From: an uncultured Eubacteriales bacterium
GTDB taxonomy: Bacteria; Bacillota; Clostridia; Oscillospirales; CAG-272
Length of the DNA stretch: 64,000 bases
Assembly: GCA_934525675.1 (NCBI GenBank)
Contig: CAKSZH010000003.1
Location: 131,077 to 195,076, forward strand
Direction: 5' to 3'
The notes beneath the pieces are model-generated. The model did no database searches, was not told the DNA's origin, and saw nothing but the letters and a program-made list of their open reading frames with translations. The position numbers and the translations under genes are program-made. Below are positions 34,885 through 44,213 of this stretch, piece by piece (the first letter of the stretch is position 1; each line of letters begins with the position of its first letter).

Positions 34885-36693
34885 ATGACGACCAACCGTG
34901 CAGAAATCCCTGCAAAATATAAATGGGATCTCAGCGCCATTTACCCGAGTGAAGAAGCGTTCTGGGCGGATTTTTCCGCGACCGAGGAACTGGTCAAGGC
35001 GTTTCCGGCTCACGCGGACACCATGCTGAAGAGCGCCGACGCGCTTGCCGCAATGTTCCGCGACTACTTTGCAATCGAACGTAAGATCAATCTGCTTTAC
35101 GAATACGCCGCGCGCAATTTCGATGTGGATACCACCGTCAACGCGTATCAGTCCATGACAGGCAAGGTCATGAATCTTGCCAATGACGCAGGCTCCGCGA
35201 CCTATTTCGTCACGCCGTATCTGCTCAAGCTGGATACCGCGACCGTTGAAAAGTGGCTTGCGGAGAACAAAGAGCTTGCGGAGTACCGCCGCGCGATTGA
35301 GACGACGCTCCGTTTCAAGCCCTACACCCTGTCGGACGAGTGCGAGAAATTGCTCGCCGATCTGCGTGCCGGTATGGACGCAAGCAGTCAGACGCGTTCG
35401 ATTTTCGCAAACTCCGATCTGCGGTTCGGGAAGATCAAAGGTGCCGACGGCAAGCCCGTCGAGCTGACCTCGGAAAACTTCGTGACCTTCGAAATGGATC
35501 CCGACCGCCGGGTGCGCCGCGCGGCATTCAACAAGCTTTACGATACCTACCGCCGGTTCGGCAATACCTTTGCCACCATGCTGGACGGTTTCACGCGGGA
35601 AAAGAGTGTGCTCGCCAAGGTGTCGAAGTATCCCTCCGATCTTGACGCAACCGTGTTCCAGGACGAGGTGACCTCGGATATTTACAACAATCTGATCGCA
35701 ACCGTCGGCAAGAACCTCGGCGTGCTCTATGAATACTACGACCTCAAGCGCGAGATGCTCGGCGTCGGACAGTTCCATCTTTATGATTCCTATACGCCTC
35801 TCATCAAGGGGTACAGCCGTGAATATACCTTTGAGGAAGCGGTGGACGAGGTGCTGGATATGGCGAAGGTGTTCGGCAAGGAATACCACGACACCATGGA
35901 AGCGGGCTTCCGGGAAAAGGGCTGGATCGACGTGTATCCCAACCGCGGTAAGCGCGGCGGCGCGTACTCCTCCGGCTGTTATGATACCGAGCCGTATATC
36001 CTGCTCAACTTCAACGGCAAGTACGACGATGTTTCCACGCTCGCGCATGAGGGCGGGCACTCCATGCACAGCTATTATTCCAGAACCTACAACAAGCCCC
36101 ACGAGTGCAATTACACCATCTTTGTCGCCGAGGTCGCATCGACCGTCAACGAGCTGCTGCTTGCCAACAAGAAACTGCGCGAATCCAGGGACGACAAGGA
36201 AAAGATGAGCATCCTCAACGAGCTGATGGACACCTACAAGGGTACGCTCTTCCGTCAGACCATGTTCGCGGAGTTTGAGAAGGAGTTCCACGCGCTCTCT
36301 GAGGCGGGCGAACCCCTGACCGCCGATCTCCTGAACGGCAAGTACTACGAGATTGTCAAGAAGTACTTCGGACCGCGTGTGGTATGCGACAAGGGAATTG
36401 CCTGCGAGTGGATGCGTATCCCGCATTTCTACTACAATTTCTATGTGTATAAGTACGCGACCTGCATTTCCGCCGCTTCCTATATTGTCAAGCGGATCGA
36501 AGCGGAAGGGCAGCCGTATGTGGATAAGTATATCTCCTTCCTCAAGTGCGGCGGATCGAGAAGCCCGATCGACAGCCTCAAGCTGGCAGAGGTCGACCTC
36601 ACCCGTCCCGAGGTCATCGAGGACGCGATTGCGACCTTCGGCGATATTCTCGCACAGTTCCGCGCGCTTCGTAAAAAAGTCGGAGACGCATGA
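34885..36693 (+). CDS. pepF: Oligoendopeptidase F
   Basis: A 602-residue M3B zinc peptidase that cleaves oligopeptides in the cytoplasm. Zinc motif HEGGH is at 388-392 with the third ligand Glu in FVAEVASTVNE; family segments RGGAYSSGCYDTEPYILLNF and YKYATCISAA are intact. Full length. Ribosome binding site AAGGAGG is ideal. It overlaps the following HAD gene by 4 bases (ATGA). Confidence 0.96.
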   Translation: MTTNRAEIPAKYKWDLSAIYPSEEAFWADFSATEELVKAFPAHADTMLKSADALAAMFRDYFAIERKINLLYEYAARNFDVDTTVNAYQSMTGKVMNLANDAGSATYFVTPYLLKLDTATVEKWLAENKELAEYRRAIETTLRFKPYTLSDECEKLLADLRAGMDASSQTRSIFANSDLRFGKIKGADGKPVELTSENFVTFEMDPDRRVRRAAFNKLYDTYRRFGNTFATMLDGFTREKSVLAKVSKYPSDLDATVFQDEVTSDIYNNLIATVGKNLGVLYEYYDLKREMLGVGQFHLYDSYTPLIKGYSREYTFEEAVDEVLDMAKVFGKEYHDTMEAGFREKGWIDVYPNRGKRGGAYSSGCYDTEPYILLNFNGKYDDVSTLAHEGGHSMHSYYSRTYNKPHECNYTIFVAEVASTVNELLLANKKLRESRDDKEKMSILNELMDTYKGTLFRQTMFAEFEKEFHALSEAGEPLTADLLNGKYYEIVKKYFGPRVVCDKGIACEWMRIPHFYYNFYVYKYATCISAASYIVKRIEAEGQPYVDKYISFLKCGGSRSPIDSLKLAEVDLTRPEVIEDAIATFGDILAQFRALRKKVGDA

Positions 36694-37406
36694 GAACAGC
36701 GATTCTTTTTGACCTGGACGGAACGCTCCTCCCGATGGACCTGGAGCGCTTCACCAAAGGGTATTTCGGGCTTTTGACTGCCGAAATGGCGAAGCACAGA
36801 TACGACCCGCAATTGCTGGTGAAGGCGCTCCTGTCCGGCATCGGCGCCATGGGGAAGGGCGACGGCACGGTGACCTGCGAACAGCTTTTCTGGGACGACG
36901 CCAAGCGGATTCTGGGAAACGGCTGTATCCGGGACATTCCGCTTTTCGACGCATTTTACAAAGACGGATTCCGGGGCGCAAAACGCTTCACCGAACCGGA
37001 CCCGGCGCTTTCCCGTGCGGCAGTTGCGGCGGCACACGAATCCTCCCCGATCGTGGCGCTTGCGACCAATCCGCTTTTTCCGTTTTCCGCAATCGAAGAA
37101 CGCCTTGACTGGGTCGGGCTGACCCCTGCGGATTTTGACCTTGTGACCTCATATGAGACCAGTCACTTTGCAAAGCCCTCTCCGAAGTATTTTGCCGAGG
37201 TGGCGAAGAAGCTCGGCGTGGACCCTAAGGATTGCCTGATGATCGGAAACGATGTGCGGGAGGATATTCTTCCTGCCACGTCGACGGGTATGGAAACGGT
37301 TCTTGTGACCGATTGTATGCTTCACGCAGAGGGGGCGGAATACCGGACGGTGACGACCGCGTTCTGTGACCTCGCGGCAACCATCCGGAGTGTTTGCGGG
37401 AAATAA
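36690..37406 (+). CDS. HAD-superfamily hydrolase
   Basis: A 238-residue phosphatase-like protein of the haloacid dehalogenase fold. Motif I is FDLDGTLLP (Asp nucleophile near 8), motif II is LATN (near 125), motif III is a Lys in AKPSPKYF and motif IV is GNDVREDILPA. The long cap after motif I is of subclass C1 type. Substrate unknown; small sugar or nucleoside phosphates are likely. Coupled to pepF by ATGA overlap and ended by a strong terminator. Confidence 0.9.
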   Translation: MRTAILFDLDGTLLPMDLERFTKGYFGLLTAEMAKHRYDPQLLVKALLSGIGAMGKGDGTVTCEQLFWDDAKRILGNGCIRDIPLFDAFYKDGFRGAKRFTEPDPALSRAAVAAAHESSPIVALATNPLFPFSAIEERLDWVGLTPADFDLVTSYETSHFAKPSPKYFAEVAKKLGVDPKDCLMIGNDVREDILPATSTGMETVLVTDCMLHAEGAEYRTVTTAFCDLAATIRSVCGK

Positions 37407-37418
37407 CTATATCGAAAA

Positions 37419-37472
37419 GCGAAGCCGGGAAACGCAGAATGCGTTTCCCGGCTTCGCCTTATGTGTTTTTTC
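37419..37472 (+). terminator. Strong rho-independent terminator
   Basis: An 18-bp near-perfect stem (37419-37436 with 37440-37457) around a 3-base loop, followed by a T-rich tail about 10 bases later. Ends the pepF-HAD unit. Confidence 0.85.
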
Positions 37473-37540
37473 TGTCGAAGCCGCCCACAGGTTCCCCCCT
37501 GTTGCTATGCGCCCATTCGTCACAATTGCTCCGTTCGGCA

Positions 37541-37574
37541 AAGAAAAAAGACAGACCATGACGGCCTGTCTTTT
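37541..37574 (-). terminator. rpmB terminator
   Basis: AAAAGACAG / CTGTCTTTT stem; on the minus strand it runs into TTTTTTCTTT. It begins 16 bases after the rpmB stop. Confidence 0.88.
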
Positions 37575-37589
37575 CTGAGAAGAAAGCAA

Positions 37590-37769
37590 TCAAGCTTTCT
37601 TCATGGTACGCAGACAACGAGCGCACATCGGCAGAGACTTGGTGCTGCCGTTGATGGTTACCTTCACCTTGCGGATATTGGGCTTCCAGGTTCTTGCGGT
37701 GTGACGGTTAGAGTGGGATACGTTCTGTCCGAAGACAACGCCCTTTCCACAAATGCTGCATTTTGCCAT
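37590..37769 (-). CDS. rpmB: 50S ribosomal protein L28
   Basis: A 59-residue ribosomal protein. MAKCSICGKG...MCARCLRTM carries two CxxC pairs, the zinc-binding (C+) form of L28. ATG 37769 follows GAGGAGG on the minus strand. Single-gene unit with consensus promoter and own terminator. Confidence 0.97.
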   Translation of the reverse strand: MAKCSICGKGVVFGQNVSHSNRHTARTWKPNIRKVKVTINGSTKSLPMCARCLRTMKKA

Positions 37770-37871
37770 GTTTGACACCTCCTCTTTGCACAACGTGAGT
37801 GCAATCTAACGTAACCGATAAATAGTAAGCCGTTTTGGGTCAAACGGTTTACGGTTCACGCAACAGAAATT

Positions 37872-37900
37872 ATTATAACACAAGCGCCGGAGAATTGCAA
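37872..37900 (-). promoter_or_regulatory. rpmB promoter
   Basis: Minus-strand TTGCAA (37895-37900), 17 bases, TATAAT (37872-37877). The leader of about 95 bases before rpmB has no structure I recognise. Confidence 0.85.
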
Positions 37901-37944
37901 GAGTTTTTTGATATTTTTTTCGGATTTTCGATTGCAGCGTAAAA

Positions 37945-39267
37945 TCAGTTCCCGAGCGAGCCGAAGAGCAGGCTTCCGTCGGTTCCCGTCACCCGTACCG
38001 GGCGGATCTCACCATGCAGGGAGACGGAGGAGGGCACACGTACCTCAAAGAAGGACGGCGTGTGTCCGAAGGCATATCCGCCGGAAAAGGTCTCGAACAG
38101 CACGTTCAGTGTCGGTTCCTTGGCGGCAACCTCCTCAAGGATTCCGCGCCGGATGACGGAAGAAACGGAGATCAGCTCCGCCGCGCGGCGTTTTTTGATT
38201 TCCTCCGGTATCTGATCCGGCATAGCCGCGGCAACGGTACCGGTGCGGCGCGAATACGGAAAGACGTGGATCATGAGGAACCGCGCCTGTCTGGCAAATT
38301 CGACGGTTTCCCGGAAATCCTTTTCGCTTTCTCCGGGGAACCCGACGATCATGTCCGTGGTAAACTGGACGTCCGGTATTGCGCGCCGGACGCGTTCCAT
38401 GTTGTCAAGTGCCATCTGCGCGTTGTATTTGCGCTTCATCGCGGCAAGCGTCCGTGAGGAGCCAGACTGCATGGACAGGTGAAAATGCGGCGCGAGAGAC
38501 GAAAGCCGCGCAATACGATCCACAAAGGGTTGTTTTATGAGCGAGGGATCCAGGGAACCGAGCCGGACACGCCCGATACCGGGGATCCGGTCAACCTCGG
38601 CAAGCAGGTCGGCAAGCCCGTATCCGTCCAGATCTTTGCCGTAAGAGGCGGTCTCGATGCCGGTCAGAACGACCTCGCGGCAGCCGCCGTCGGTCAGCCC
38701 GCGCACTTCGTCGATCACCTCACGGGGCGCTTTGGAGCGTACCTTCCCGCGCGCCGCGGGAATGATGCAGTAGGCGCAGTGGTTTTCACAGCCGTCCTCA
38801 ATCTTGATGTAGGCGCGGGTGCGGTCGAAATGTGTGATTACCATGCGTTCAAAGGTGCTGTCCCCCCCGAGGGGAACGCGGGCGATTTCGGTAGATTGGT
38901 TTTTGTGTCCCTGACGGTACAGCGCGATCGCCGCGTCCGCTACGGCGGACTTGTTGCGGTTGCCGATGAGAAAATCCACACCTGCAATGGCGCTGAGTTG
39001 TTCCGGTGCCGTTTCGGCAAGGCAACCGGTCACAAGGATGTACGCGTCCGGATTCTCTCCGATGGCGCGGCGCACAAACTGACGCGCTTTGCGGTCGGAT
39101 TCCGCCGTGACGGTACAGGTGTTGATAATATAGCAGTCACACGGCTCGTCCGGCGGGAGAATCTTTACTCCGCGTGCCGCGAGCAACTCTGCGATCGCCT
39201 CGGATTCGTACTGGTTGACCTTGCAGCCGAGCGTATAGATCCCGGCAGTAAACAGAAATTCGGACAT
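37945..39267 (-). CDS. mtaB: tRNA A37 2-methylthiotransferase MtaB
   Basis: A 440-residue radical SAM methylthiotransferase that converts t6A37 to ms2t6A37 in tRNAs reading ANN codons. The N-terminal UPF0004 domain has cluster cysteines Cys15 (TLGCKVNQYES), Cys51 (NTCTVT) and Cys82 (GCLAE); the radical SAM cluster is Cys160, Cys164, Cys167 (CENHCAYC); a TRAM-like C-terminal stretch follows. GCKVNQYE marks MtaB rather than MiaB or RimO. ATG 39267 has AAAGGAG 8 bases upstream, so the longer upstream frame is rejected. Confidence 0.95.
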   Translation of the reverse strand: MSEFLFTAGIYTLGCKVNQYESEAIAELLAARGVKILPPDEPCDCYIINTCTVTAESDRKARQFVRRAIGENPDAYILVTGCLAETAPEQLSAIAGVDFLIGNRNKSAVADAAIALYRQGHKNQSTEIARVPLGGDSTFERMVITHFDRTRAYIKIEDGCENHCAYCIIPAARGKVRSKAPREVIDEVRGLTDGGCREVVLTGIETASYGKDLDGYGLADLLAEVDRIPGIGRVRLGSLDPSLIKQPFVDRIARLSSLAPHFHLSMQSGSSRTLAAMKRKYNAQMALDNMERVRRAIPDVQFTTDMIVGFPGESEKDFRETVEFARQARFLMIHVFPYSRRTGTVAAAMPDQIPEEIKKRRAAELISVSSVIRRGILEEVAAKEPTLNVLFETFSGGYAFGHTPSFFEVRVPSSVSLHGEIRPVRVTGTDGSLLFGSLGN

Positions 39268-39312
39268 ACCCGGCTCCTTTCCGGTGCCGTCCGGCACCGG
39301 GATATCTGTATT

Positions 39313-39341
39313 ATCTTATCATGATTCGGAAGAAAAGTAAA
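39313..39341 (-). promoter_or_regulatory. Possible mtaB promoter
   Basis: Minus-strand TTTACT (39336-39341), 17 bases, TAAGAT (39313-39318) preceded by TGA. It lies about 45 bases before the start codon. Confidence 0.45.
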
Positions 39342-39379
39342 GCGGGCGGATAAAAAATCTCCGAAATTGTAAAATCCAC

Positions 39380-39408
39380 TTGAAAAACGGGGAACAATCG
39401 TGTATAAT
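39380..39408 (+). promoter_or_regulatory. upp promoter
   Basis: TTGAAA (39380-39385), 17 bases, TATAAT (39403-39408). AAGGAGAAA precedes ATG 39462. Confidence 0.82.
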
Positions 39409-39461
39409 GTGTTGTGAAAACGGTTCATCAAAATCTGATTCTGCCGAAGGAGAAAAAGAAA

Positions 39462-40091
39462 ATGAGTAAATTCACCGTAGTAGACCACCCGCTCATCACG
39501 CACAAGCTGTCGATCATGCGTAACCGGAAGACCGGCTCCAAGGATTTCCGCGAACTGCTCGACGAGATCGCAATGCTGATGGGCTATGAGCTCACCCGCG
39601 ACCTGCCTCTTGAGGATGTCACCATCGAGACCCCGATTACCAAGATGACGGCAAAGATGGTTTCCGGCAAGAAGCTCGCCATCGTTCCGATTCTCCGTGC
39701 CGGACTCGGCATGGTGGACGGTATTCAGAGACTGGTTCCCGTCGCGAAGGTCGGCCATATCGGTCTGTACCGTGATCCCGTGACCCACAATCCTGTGGAA
39801 TACTACTGCAAGTTGCCGACGGATATTGAGGGCCGTATCGTGATTCTGGTCGATCCCATGCTGGCGACCGGCGGTTCCGCCTGCGACGCGCTGACTCTGC
39901 TCAAGAAGCACGGCTGCCGCAACATCCGCTTTATGTGTCTGGTTGCAGCTCCCGAAGGTGTTGCAAAGGTGCAGAAGGAGCATCCCGACGTGGACATCTA
40001 TTCCGCAGCCCTTGATGAATGCCTCAATGAACACGCTTACATCGTTCCCGGTCTCGGTGACGCAGGCGACCGTATTTTCGGCACTCTTTAA
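39462..40091 (+). CDS. upp: Uracil phosphoribosyltransferase
   Basis: A 209-residue salvage enzyme converting uracil and PRPP to UMP. It has VPILRAGLGMVDG, the PRPP-binding loop VDPMLATGGSA and the C-terminal uracil-binding YIVPGLGDAGDRIFGT. ATG 39462 (MSKFTVVDHPLI) matches the family N-terminus. Own promoter and terminator; no uracil permease or pyrR leader nearby. Confidence 0.97.
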   Translation: MSKFTVVDHPLITHKLSIMRNRKTGSKDFRELLDEIAMLMGYELTRDLPLEDVTIETPITKMTAKMVSGKKLAIVPILRAGLGMVDGIQRLVPVAKVGHIGLYRDPVTHNPVEYYCKLPTDIEGRIVILVDPMLATGGSACDALTLLKKHGCRNIRFMCLVAAPEGVAKVQKEHPDVDIYSAALDECLNEHAYIVPGLGDAGDRIFGTL

Positions 40092-40105
40092 TCTGAAGAA
40101 TCTTG

Positions 40106-40136
40106 CGGATCCGCGGAGCACCGCGGGTCCGTTTTT
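40106..40136 (+). terminator. upp terminator
   Basis: CGGATCCGCGG pairs with CCGCGGGTCCG (one G-T) around AGCA, followed by five T. Confidence 0.9.
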
Positions 40137-40151
40137 CAATAGGAGGAATCC

Positions 40152-41111
40152 ATGCGGATTCTCACAGTCAGAAAAAACGACGCGGGACAGAGGCTTGACA
40201 AGTTCTTATCCAAGGCAGTCAAGGGGCTTCCCGTGTCGTTGATGTACAAATTCATCCGGCTCAAAAAAATCAAGGTCAACCGCAAGCGCACAGATCAGAA
40301 ATATATACTCGCAGAGGGCGACGAGATCCAGTTGTTCATCAAGGACGAGTTTTTCGATTCTCCCGAACAGGATACCTCGGCGCTTCATACGATCACGCCG
40401 AAATTGTCCGTCGTTTACGAGGACGAAAACATCATGCTCCTCAACAAGCGTCCCGGTGTGTTGGTGCACGAGGACTCCGATGCGGGGGAGAATACGCTGA
40501 TTATGCACATCAAGGCGTACCTCTGTCAGAGGGGAGAATATGATCCCAACAGCGAGCAGTCATTTGCCCCCGCGCTCTGCAACCGTATCGACCGCAATAC
40601 CGGCGGGATCGTGATCGCCGCGAAGAACGCGGAGGCTCTCCGCGAAATGAACGAAAAGATCCGAAATGACGAGGTGCGGAAATTCTATTATTGTGCAGTA
40701 CACGGAAAAATGCCAAAGAATGCGGATACGCTTCACGCTTATCTCCGCAAGGACAGTTTGCATAATATGGTCGAAGTGACCGACGAAAAGAGACCCGGTT
40801 CCAAGGAGATCATTACCAAGTACCGCGTGATCTCGGAGCGTGGGGATACCTCTCTGCTCGAGATAGAGCTGGTGACGGGGCGGACCCATCAGATCCGCGC
40901 GCACCTGTCGCACATCGGACATCCGCTGGTCGGGGACGGGAAATACGGGGTCAACCGTACCGACCGGGAAAAGGGCTACAAATTCCAGGCGCTGTACGCC
41001 TATCGCCTGCAATTCCGTTTCCGTGACGGGGAGGGCGTTCTCGGGTATCTTGCCGGAAAGGAATTCCGGCTTGCCGATGAGGATATCTGGTTTCTGAAGG
41101 ATTTCCGGTAA
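40152..41111 (+). CDS. RluA-family pseudouridine synthase
   Basis: A 319-residue enzyme that isomerises uridines in rRNA (RluC/RluD type). N-terminal S4 domain (AGQRLDKFLSKAVKGLP...IKVNRKRTD, in parts), then the catalytic segment NRIDRNTGGIVIAAK, where the Asp is the nucleophile, and ELVTGRTHQIRAHLSHIGHPLVGD in the core. Which uridine it modifies cannot be told. The start has TAGGAGGAA upstream. Confidence 0.92.
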   Translation: MRILTVRKNDAGQRLDKFLSKAVKGLPVSLMYKFIRLKKIKVNRKRTDQKYILAEGDEIQLFIKDEFFDSPEQDTSALHTITPKLSVVYEDENIMLLNKRPGVLVHEDSDAGENTLIMHIKAYLCQRGEYDPNSEQSFAPALCNRIDRNTGGIVIAAKNAEALREMNEKIRNDEVRKFYYCAVHGKMPKNADTLHAYLRKDSLHNMVEVTDEKRPGSKEIITKYRVISERGDTSLLEIELVTGRTHQIRAHLSHIGHPLVGDGKYGVNRTDREKGYKFQALYAYRLQFRFRDGEGVLGYLAGKEFRLADEDIWFLKDFR

Positions 41112-41174
41112 CGCCCGAGGCTCGGAACGTCCGGTTACGAGGAATTCCGGCATAGCCCGGAGAAAGGGGAGAAT

Positions 41175-42884
41175 ATGTCGCAATTGCTTGACAAAAAATG
41201 GGCGAGATGGCTTCTGCTTCTCACCGGAGCCGTGCTGACGGCGCTTGCCGTGTCGTATCCGGCGCAGATCGGTTTTCTTGAATGGGTGACGCTCATTCCG
41301 TCGGCGCTGGTTATCCTGCGTCTTGCCACGGATGAGACCGTGAAGCTCCGGAAAATGTGGGGCATCGGTCTGTTGTTTTTCTGGTGTTACTATGCCATCG
41401 TGTTCCACTGGTTCCTGGCACTTTATCCGATGGATTTCACCGATCTGTCCAAGCCCGCCGCGGCGTTTGTCGTTTGCGCCGGTATGTTCGGACTGTCCCT
41501 GCTTCAGGCACTGTTCAGCGCGTTTTCCTTTGTGATCCTTGCGCTTGCCGCTCGTTCGAAGCCGGTGAAACGGATGCCGTTCCTCGCTCCGTTTCTCTCC
41601 GCCTCGGTTTGGGTGCTTGCCGAATGGTTCCAGACCGTCGGCTGGTGGGGCGTTCCGTGGGGACGGCTTTCCATCGGGCAGACCGCGCTTTTACCCTTAG
41701 TACAGAGCGTTTCGCTGTTCGGCTCGTACTTTGTGTCTTTTTTGGTGCTGTCGGTCAATTTCCTCATTGCATACGCCATCGTGCATTATAAGGAAAAAGC
41801 CGCGATCCGGCTCTCCGCGGTGGTTGCCGCAGGTCTCTTTGTTTTCAATCTTGCCGCAGGACTGATTCTTCTTGCCGTTCCGAAGACGGAGGAAAAGACC
41901 GTTCGCGTGGCGGCAATTCAGGGCAACATATCGTCGCTCGATAAGTGGAGCTCCGGGTCGCTCCAAAAAATTCTGGAAATCTACCGGGAATATTCGCTTG
42001 CAGCGGCGAAGGACGGCGCAGAGTTGATCGTCTGGTCCGAAACCGCGATCCCGCAGGATCTGTCCGAGTCCGAGTCGCTGAAAACGTATATCCGCGGGGT
42101 CGCACGTGACACAAACGCGATCCTCATGGTCGGTGCATTTGACCGGACGGAGGACGGACAGGATGAAAACGCGGTTTACACGATCTACCCGGACGGAACC
42201 ATTTCGGATGAGGTTTATGTCAAACGTCACCTCGTGCCGTTCGGCGAGTATGTGCCGCTCCGGAAATTTGTGACTGCGGTGTTCCCGCCGCTTGCGGATG
42301 TCGGGATGCTGTCGGACGACCTCGCCGCCGGTACCGACTCCGGCGTGGTGAATGTCCGCGGTATCGGCAAGGTCGGTTCCATCATCTGCTTCGATTCCAT
42401 ATATGAAACGCTTACGCTTGACAGTGTGCGGGACGGTGCGGAGCTGATGATTCTGCCGACCAATGATTCCTGGTTCCAGGATTCCACCGCACTCCGGATG
42501 CACAACGCACAGGCGGTTCTGCGTTCGGTGGAGACGGGCAGGTATCTGGTGCGCGCCGCAAATACCGGCATTTCGTCGGTTATCTCCCCCACGGGCGAGA
42601 TCCGGGAACAGCTCGGTGCGCTCCGCGGCGGTTACATTGTTTCCGATGTGGCAACGCGCGATACGGTGACGCTGTATACGCGGATCGGTAACCTGTTTGT
42701 GTATCTGGTGATGATATTCGTATTCGGTATGATTGCGTACCGCGGCGTTGATGCTTTCCTGACTGCACGCCAAAAGAAAAGGTCCCCCATCTCTGATTCT
42801 CCGGATTTCGTGGAGCAATCGGAGAAAAACGAACAGAAACCCGGAAACCAAACGGGAAACGATGAAAAGACCCCCGGCGAGTAA
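41175..42884 (+). CDS. lnt: Apolipoprotein N-acyltransferase
   Basis: A 569-residue membrane enzyme that adds a third acyl chain to the N-terminal cysteine of lipoproteins. About six to eight membrane helices fill residues 15-235, then a nitrilase-like domain with the triad Glu289 (VWSETAIP), Lys350 (KRHLVPFGEYVP) and Cys405 (IICFDS), in the order and spacing of E. coli Lnt (267/335/387); a final helix at about 510-530 and a polar 40-residue tail follow. N-acylation by Lnt is the proteobacterial route and is uncommon in Bacillota. The window codes for at least two lipoproteins. Preceded by AAAGGGGAG. Confidence 0.93.
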   Translation: MSQLLDKKWARWLLLLTGAVLTALAVSYPAQIGFLEWVTLIPSALVILRLATDETVKLRKMWGIGLLFFWCYYAIVFHWFLALYPMDFTDLSKPAAAFVVCAGMFGLSLLQALFSAFSFVILALAARSKPVKRMPFLAPFLSASVWVLAEWFQTVGWWGVPWGRLSIGQTALLPLVQSVSLFGSYFVSFLVLSVNFLIAYAIVHYKEKAAIRLSAVVAAGLFVFNLAAGLILLAVPKTEEKTVRVAAIQGNISSLDKWSSGSLQKILEIYREYSLAAAKDGAELIVWSETAIPQDLSESESLKTYIRGVARDTNAILMVGAFDRTEDGQDENAVYTIYPDGTISDEVYVKRHLVPFGEYVPLRKFVTAVFPPLADVGMLSDDLAAGTDSGVVNVRGIGKVGSIICFDSIYETLTLDSVRDGAELMILPTNDSWFQDSTALRMHNAQAVLRSVETGRYLVRAANTGISSVISPTGEIREQLGALRGGYIVSDVATRDTVTLYTRIGNLFVYLVMIFVFGMIAYRGVDAFLTARQKKRSPISDSPDFVEQSEKNEQKPGNQTGNDEKTPGE

Positions 42885-42936
42885 CCCGGAGACCCGTCAG
42901 GGAAGTGCGGGAAGAATCCGAAGGGGAACCCAAACA

Positions 42937-42971
42937 AAAAGCTCCGCCACCTTTCAGGTGGCGGAGCTTTT
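42937..42971. terminator. Bidirectional terminator between lnt and rpsR
   Basis: AAAAGCTCCGCCACC and its exact complement flank a 5-base loop, so T-runs exist on both strands between two convergent units. Confidence 0.95.
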
Positions 42972-42986
42972 GCATGACCGTTTCAA

Positions 42987-43244
42987 TCAGTCCTGCGTGT
43001 AGGGCAGGAGAGCGACCTGACGTGCGCGCTTGATCGCGGTGTTCAGCTCTCTCTGATGCTTTGCACAGTTGCCGGAGATTCTTCTCGGAAGAATCTTGCC
43101 GCGCTCGCTGATGAACTTACGAAGTTTTGCGGTGTCCTTGTAGTCGATGTAATCGACCTTGTCCGCACAGAAAATGCAGACTTTCTTTCTTCTCCGCACC
43201 ATCGGACGAGCGGGACGGACTACGGTGTTTTCTGCTTTATCCAT
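42987..43244 (-). CDS. rpsR: 30S ribosomal protein S18
   Basis: An 85-residue protein with the S18 pattern VCIFCADKVDYIDYKD...KFISERGKILPRRISGNCAKHQRELNTAIKRARQVALLP (in parts). S18 pairs with S6 on the 30S platform. Third gene of rpsF-ssb-rpsR, 61 bases after ssb. The Cys residues (CIFC and C-AKH) suggest the zinc-binding form. Confidence 0.97.
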   Translation of the reverse strand: MDKAENTVVRPARPMVRRRKKVCIFCADKVDYIDYKDTAKLRKFISERGKILPRRISGNCAKHQRELNTAIKRARQVALLPYTQD

Positions 43245-43305
43245 TTTTGAATATCCTCCTTATAAATTTGTTGCCTCGGCACGTGGCGTTGGCGGACGGT
43301 CCCCG

Positions 43306-43788
43306 TCAGAACGGGAGATCGTCGTCGGTCTTGACCTCCTCGAAATTCGGAGCCGAATTCTGGGGAGTAGAGAAGGCAGGAGCAGCGGAATATGCGTCGG
43401 GCGTATACGGTGCGGACTGCGCGGCAACACTGCTGGAGCCGCTTTCCGTCCGGCTGTCTACGAACGTGACTTCATCGGCAACTACGTCGGTTGCATAGTG
43501 CTTGACATTCTGCTGATCGGTCCAGCTACGATTCTGCAGGGAGCCTACCACACAAATGCAGGAGCCCTTATGGAAGTAACGGGAAACAAATTCAGCGTTG
43601 GCACGCCATGCGGTGACATTGAAAAAATCTGCCTGCGACTGAGAATTCGCCGCATCCTTGGGCTGATATCTGCGGTTGACGGCGATGGTGAAGGACACGA
43701 CGGGGATGCCGCTCTGTGTCTGCTTCAGTTCGGGGTCAGCGGTCAGTCTGCCGCCAAGAATGATTTTGTTGAAATTGAAGTTTGCCAA
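43306..43788 (-). CDS. ssb: Single-stranded DNA-binding protein
   Basis: A 160-residue SSB: OB-fold (about 1-110, starting MANFNFNKIILGGRLTADPE) and a disordered tail ending in DDDLPF, the partner-binding C-terminal tip (with F as last residue). It coats single-strand DNA and recruits repair proteins such as RecJ. Middle gene of the rpsF-ssb-rpsR operon. Confidence 0.97.
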   Translation of the reverse strand: MANFNFNKIILGGRLTADPELKQTQSGIPVVSFTIAVNRRYQPKDAANSQSQADFFNVTAWRANAEFVSRYFHKGSCICVVGSLQNRSWTDQQNVKHYATDVVADEVTFVDSRTESGSSSVAAQSAPYTPDAYSAAPAFSTPQNSAPNFEEVKTDDDLPF

Positions 43789-43823
43789 TGCGAACGCCTC
43801 CTTTTCTCTGTTTTCCGCCGGGA

Positions 43824-44213
43824 TTACTCTGCGTCGGCGGGAGCTTCTGCTTCAGCGGCAGGAGCGGGTTCTTCTGCTGCGGGAACTTCTTCCGTTGCAG
43901 GAGCCTTTGCGACAGCCTCGTGCTCAAGACGGATGACCATCGAACGAAGAATCATTTCGTCAATGTTCATCAGACGCTCAAGCTCAGCGGGGAACAGCGC
44001 ATCTGCCTTGAAAGTTGCGACCACGTAGTAACCTTCGGGCTTGTCGTTGATCGGATAAGCGAGTCTGCGCTTACCCCACACAGTTTCCTCAACCAGCTCG
44101 GCGTTTTCCTTGATGCAGGAAACGAACTTGTCTGCGGTTGCCTTGGCAGCCTCTTCGCCGTTGACCAGGTCAACGATGAAAATGCTTTCGTAAGAGTTGA
44201 TAACCTTTTCCAT
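43824..44213 (-). CDS. rpsF: 30S ribosomal protein S6
   Basis: A 129-residue S6 (MEKVINSYESIFIVDLVNGEE, INDKPEGYYVVATFKA) with an Ala/Glu/Pro-rich C-terminal tail of about 30 residues (APATEEVPAAEEPAP-like), longer than in E. coli but seen in other Bacillota. First gene of rpsF-ssb-rpsR with a consensus promoter and GGGAGG ribosome binding site. Confidence 0.96.
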   Translation of the reverse strand: MEKVINSYESIFIVDLVNGEEAAKATADKFVSCIKENAELVEETVWGKRRLAYPINDKPEGYYVVATFKADALFPAELERLMNIDEMILRSMVIRLEHEAVAKAPATEEVPAAEEPAPAAEAEAPADAE

